DNA of 8,532 nucleotides from an uncultured Flavobacteriaceae bacterium. Lineage in GTDB: Bacteria > Bacteroidota > Bacteroidia > Flavobacteriales > Flavobacteriaceae. The DNA lies in assembly GCA_938018045.1 (NCBI GenBank), contig CALIIP010000138.1:1-8532 (forward strand). The letters run 5' to 3'. The stretch's first letter is position 1. Every line of letters begins with the position of its first letter. A program made the translations under genes and the position numbers. Below the pieces are notes generated by a model that did not search any database, was not told where the DNA came from, and saw only the letters and a program-made list of their open reading frames with translations. Shown in pieces: positions 6,201-8,532 of this stretch.

Positions 6201-7272
6201 AGTTAGGATTTTGAAAGGCCGGATTTGTGATAAATTCATCATCAGAAAGCGAAAGAAGGAATGCTTTTAAATCAGTTTTATCACTAGCAGAAAGTTGAAC
6301 ACCTCCATCATTTACAGCCTTCATTAATGGGTCAATAGTTGAAGAATTTACTAAGCCTTCAGAATAATGATTGATTACATCATCAATAGTTGCAAAACGG
6401 CCATCGTGCATATAAGGTGCAGTAAACTTAAGGTTTCGTAAAGAAGGCGATTTGAACTTACCATTGTCTGCAGGATTCCCTGTGAATTTACCTAAACCAA
6501 TGTCTAAAAATGTTGCATCTAAACCATTGTTATGAAAATCATTGTCTGTCCAAAGCGGATTATTTGCGTTTCCATGGCAATGAAAACAATCTCCTTTTGA
6601 TTCGTCCATAAAAACATTAAAACCATTTAATTCTGATGGAGTTAACGTAATTTGATTCAATAAATGTTTATCAAATCTTGAATTTGCAGAAATTAATGTT
6701 CGTTCAAATTGTGCAATGGCTTTGGTTACTAATATAGAATCTATTGTTTGAGTTCCGAAGGCATCAAAAAATAAATTAGGATATTCACCATCATTTTGTA
6801 AGCTGATGATTGCTTCTTTCCAAGTATTATGCATTTCGATAGGGTTTTCTACTGGTTCTAATGCTTGTTTTTCTAGACCAAAAGAGCGTCCGTCCCAAAA
6901 GAAATTATCATCATAATTCCATGCTAAATTAAATATTGGCATTGAGTTTCGATTGCCTTGAATGCCATCAATACCTTCACTAAAACGATCTGAGTCTGTA
7001 AAAGCATTTTCAGGCGAATGACATGATGCACACGCTTGTGAGTTGTTTGCAGATAAAATTGTGTCGAAAAATAATTTTCTTCCTAAGGCAACACCTTCAA
7101 CTGTTTGAGGATTGTCTAGTGGAATTATTGGAGGCAAAATGTTATCAGAAAATATTTGCGGAATGTTTAACGGTTGTAAAGTAGGAGAATATGGCGTATA
7201 ACCTTCTATTCCGTTTTCATCACATGAAACGAAAAGAGTCGCTATAACTAATATTTTTAACCATTTCATCAT
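6199..7272 (-). CDS. MauG/MbnH-like di-heme c-type enzyme, lipoprotein
   Basis: This 357-residue protein has a lipoprotein signal (Cys17 in LFVSCDE), so it is exported and lipid-anchored. Two haem c sites are visible, CASCH (81-85) and CFHCH (229-233), as in bacterial di-haem cytochrome c peroxidases. Conserved active-site residues follow in the order and spacing of MauG: Trp126 in FFWDGR (MauG Trp93), Gln136 (Gln103), Pro140 (Pro107) and Glu146 in NPIEMH (Glu113). After PYMHDG (286-291) the position that is Met in peroxidases is Tyr303 (NHYSEG), as is Tyr294 in MauG. This points to an enzyme that oxidises a protein partner through high-valent haem rather than a plain peroxidase. The likely partner is the MbnP-like protein encoded just upstream: its stop overlaps this ATG (TAATG). 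A second ATG one codon later is also possible. The specific reaction is inference. Confidence 0.9.
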   Translation of the reverse strand: MMKWLKILVIATLFVSCDENGIEGYTPYSPTLQPLNIPQIFSDNILPPIIPLDNPQTVEGVALGRKLFFDTILSANNSQACASCHSPENAFTDSDRFSEGIDGIQGNRNSMPIFNLAWNYDDNFFWDGRSFGLEKQALEPVENPIEMHNTWKEAIISLQNDGEYPNLFFDAFGTQTIDSILVTKAIAQFERTLISANSRFDKHLLNQITLTPSELNGFNVFMDESKGDCFHCHGNANNPLWTDNDFHNNGLDATFLDIGLGKFTGNPADNGKFKSPSLRNLKFTAPYMHDGRFATIDDVINHYSEGLVNSSTIDPLMKAVNDGGVQLSASDKTDLKAFLLSLSDDEFITNPAFQNPN

Positions 7273-8027
7273 TAATTTACTATTCCTAAACTAAATACGG
7301 ATGCGCCATTTTGTTGCATCAATTTTTGCGCATTATAATTTGGCATTAAAGTAGTGTTGTATGTGTCTAAATCCCAAGTGTAAGGATCTTCAAACCATTG
7401 GTCAAGATTCATTTTGATTTCGACAATTGTTTCGCTCTCTGAAGAAGTAAACCCTTCCAAAGAAACGTTAAAAAAGTTTTGTTCAAAAACTCCAGTGCTA
7501 ACTCTTGCTGTTCCGTTATGATATGCAAAAGGGTTCTCAGTTCCTGTTGCGCCATATTTTCCTTCAAATTGCATAAAGTGGTAACCTCCGCCAAGCATAG
7601 TTGGCCAATTCCATGATTTAGAGTTTAAGTCTATATAATTACCATCAATATTGTCTGCTTCATTAAATCCGAAGGTAAATGAAATGCTAGAATAATCGTT
7701 GCCATCAAGAATATCAGAAATAGAAAAAGAAGTACCGCCGCTTAAATCAACTAAATAATAATCTACTAATTTTGTGCTGCTTCCGTCAGATTTATGGAGT
7801 GTGATATTTGAAACTAGATATCTTAATTTACTGATAGTCAAGATGTCGTTATTTTCATTTGTATAGGTTTCGGTATTAAAATCTGCTGAAGTTACTTGTT
7901 GTCCATCCCAATAATGATTGAAATTTATTGAAATTGTACCTCCAAATATTATTGTATCATAGTCATCATCACATCCAAAAAAAGAAATAATAAGCGTAAA
8001 GGTTAAAAAGATTTTTATGAATTTCAT
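7272..8027 (-). CDS. MbnP-like copper-binding-family lipoprotein
   Basis: The 251-residue protein starts with a lipoprotein signal, with Cys19 in SFFGCDDDYD; the acidic run after Cys resembles the export signal of surface lipoproteins in this phylum (inference). The body matches the MbnP family (PF20243): a beta-rich start with INFNHYWDG (34-42), KLRYLVSNITL (67-77), a GFNEADNIDG segment, SWNWPTMLGGGYHFMQFEG (138-156), FAYHNG (167-172) and the C-terminal NAQKLMQQNGASVFSLG. In the methanotroph protein, copper binding depends on a Trp converted to kynurenine by the di-heme partner MbnH. Trp139 and Trp141 are candidates here, with His150 and His170 as possible ligands. The start is ATG 8027, one nt after the upstream stop; the in-frame TTG at 8036 would overlap that stop and is less likely. 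No methanobactin genes are near, so the role lies outside that pathway. Confidence 0.82.
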   Translation of the reverse strand: MKFIKIFLTFTLIISFFGCDDDYDTIIFGGTISINFNHYWDGQQVTSADFNTETYTNENNDILTISKLRYLVSNITLHKSDGSSTKLVDYYLVDLSGGTSFSISDILDGNDYSSISFTFGFNEADNIDGNYIDLNSKSWNWPTMLGGGYHFMQFEGKYGATGTENPFAYHNGTARVSTGVFEQNFFNVSLEGFTSSESETIVEIKMNLDQWFEDPYTWDLDTYNTTLMPNYNAQKLMQQNGASVFSLGIVN

Positions 8028-8028
8028 C

Positions 8029-8532
8029 TTATTCAATATTTATTATTAGTAAATCAGAAAAGCCTTTATTTTCTGATATGTCATTGTCAGAACTCCAAGA
8101 TTCACCAACTACAACAATACTGTTATTACTTAATTCTGTAATTCCAAATGAAAGATCTATTTCGGTTCCGCCTATTGATTTTTCCCATTCTAGATTTCCA
8201 GATTCAGAAATTTTAAGAATCCAAACATCATTATTTCCATTGTTTTTAGTTAGGTCTTGATCTGCACTTCTAGAATTTCCTGTTATAAAAAACCCACCAT
8301 TTTGTGATGCAATAATATCTTTTGATGTGTCAAAAGATGCACCTCCAAAGTTTTTCTTCCAAACCAAGTCTCCTGAAGGATTTATTTTTATTGCCCAAAT
8401 ATCTGCCGATCCATAATTTGCATCTACATCTATATCACTGCTTCTTGTGTCTCCTGTTATAATGAAATTTCCGTCGGAAGTTTTTGTAATTGCAAATGCT
8501 TGATCAGTTTCTTGTCCGCCATAAGATTTTTC
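8029..8532 (-). CDS. Beta-propeller-type repeat protein (5' partial)
   Basis: The frame is open to the right edge, giving the C-terminal 167 residues. These consist of nearly three copies of a 58-residue repeat, with the GG anchors at residues 5-6, 63-64 and 121-122. Each unit follows the pattern GGxxxDxxxxI, then GGFFITGNSRSADQD-like strands (80-93 in the second unit), then DVWILKISESGNLEWEKS-like strands (102-119). The pattern is typical of bacteroidal beta-propeller repeat proteins that are secreted or surface-bound. There is no domain after the last repeat and no type IX secretion sorting domain at the C-terminus. The gene stops 1 nt before the MbnP-like gene, so it is translated from the same message and probably works with that pair outside the cytoplasm. 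Its function is unknown. The TTG at 8367 lies within a repeat and is not a start. Confidence 0.85.
   Translation of the reverse strand, partial: EKSYGGQETDQAFAITKTSDGNFIITGDTRSSDIDVDANYGSADIWAIKINPSGDLVWKKNFGGASFDTSKDIIASQNGGFFITGNSRSADQDLTKNNGNNDVWILKISESGNLEWEKSIGGTEIDLSFGITELSNNSIVVVGESWSSDNDISENKGFSDLLIINIE

Noticed and set aside
6199..7272. Plain cytochrome c peroxidase
   Set aside because: The two haem motifs fit, but Tyr303 at the Met-ligand position and the paired MbnP-like gene fit a MauG/MbnH-type enzyme better.
8028..8036. TTG start for the MbnP-like gene at 8036
   Set aside because: It would overlap the stop of the upstream gene and adds only three residues to a good signal peptide. 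ATG 8027 is preferred.

Overview
The window reads as chromosomal DNA of a Bacteroidota bacterium, most likely a member of the Flavobacteriaceae. It is AT-rich. The one clear promoter has the Bacteroidota form (TTG, 18 bp, TAnnTTTG), Shine-Dalgarno sequences are mostly absent, and several lipoproteins carry acidic residues right after the lipobox Cys. Everything from base 829 to the right edge lies on the minus strand. Only the partial gene at the left edge is on the plus strand.

Layout from left to right: (1) 1-828, plus strand, the 3' part of a class C beta-lactamase-fold serine hydrolase. Its stop codon abuts the stop of the convergent sufD with no base between. (2) 829-6144, minus strand, a SUF iron-sulfur cluster assembly operon, transcribed right to left in the order sufA-like A-type carrier, IVS-type four-helix-bundle gene, sufB, metallo-beta-lactamase-fold lipoprotein, sufC, sufD. 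A good promoter and a 21-bp dyad over the expected transcription start precede sufA. No sufS, sufE or sufU is present, so the sulfur donor must be encoded elsewhere. (3) 6199-8532, minus strand, a second transcription unit: a beta-propeller-type repeat protein (5' end outside the window), an MbnP-like lipoprotein and a MauG/MbnH-like di-heme enzyme, joined by a 1-nt gap and a TAATG overlap.

How the genes work together: SufB, SufC and SufD form the scaffold complex that builds Fe-S clusters, and the A-type protein carries clusters to client proteins. Two genes in this operon have no obvious Fe-S role. One, between sufB and sufC, resembles AHL-lactonase-type metallo-hydrolases and is predicted to be a lipoprotein. 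The other, between sufA and sufB, belongs to the family of proteins encoded in 23S rRNA intervening sequences. It is enclosed by an imperfect 22-bp inverted repeat (12 bp perfect) whose outer arm supplies the last two codons and stop of sufA. I read it as a small IVS-like insertion that would fold into a closed stem in the suf mRNA, and it is the most unusual structure in the window. The second unit matches the MbnP/MbnH pairing, in which a di-heme enzyme oxidises a Trp of its copper-binding partner to kynurenine. Here the di-heme protein has Tyr where peroxidases have the Met haem ligand, which favours a MauG/MbnH-type enzyme over a plain cytochrome c peroxidase.

Smaller signals are a five-unit heptad repeat filling the gap between the hydrolase gene and sufC, a 10-bp-stem hairpin over the sufB stop, and a 15-bp direct repeat next to it. 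I see no tRNA, rRNA, CRISPR array, transposase or replication origin. No gene-free stretch exceeds 300 bases.
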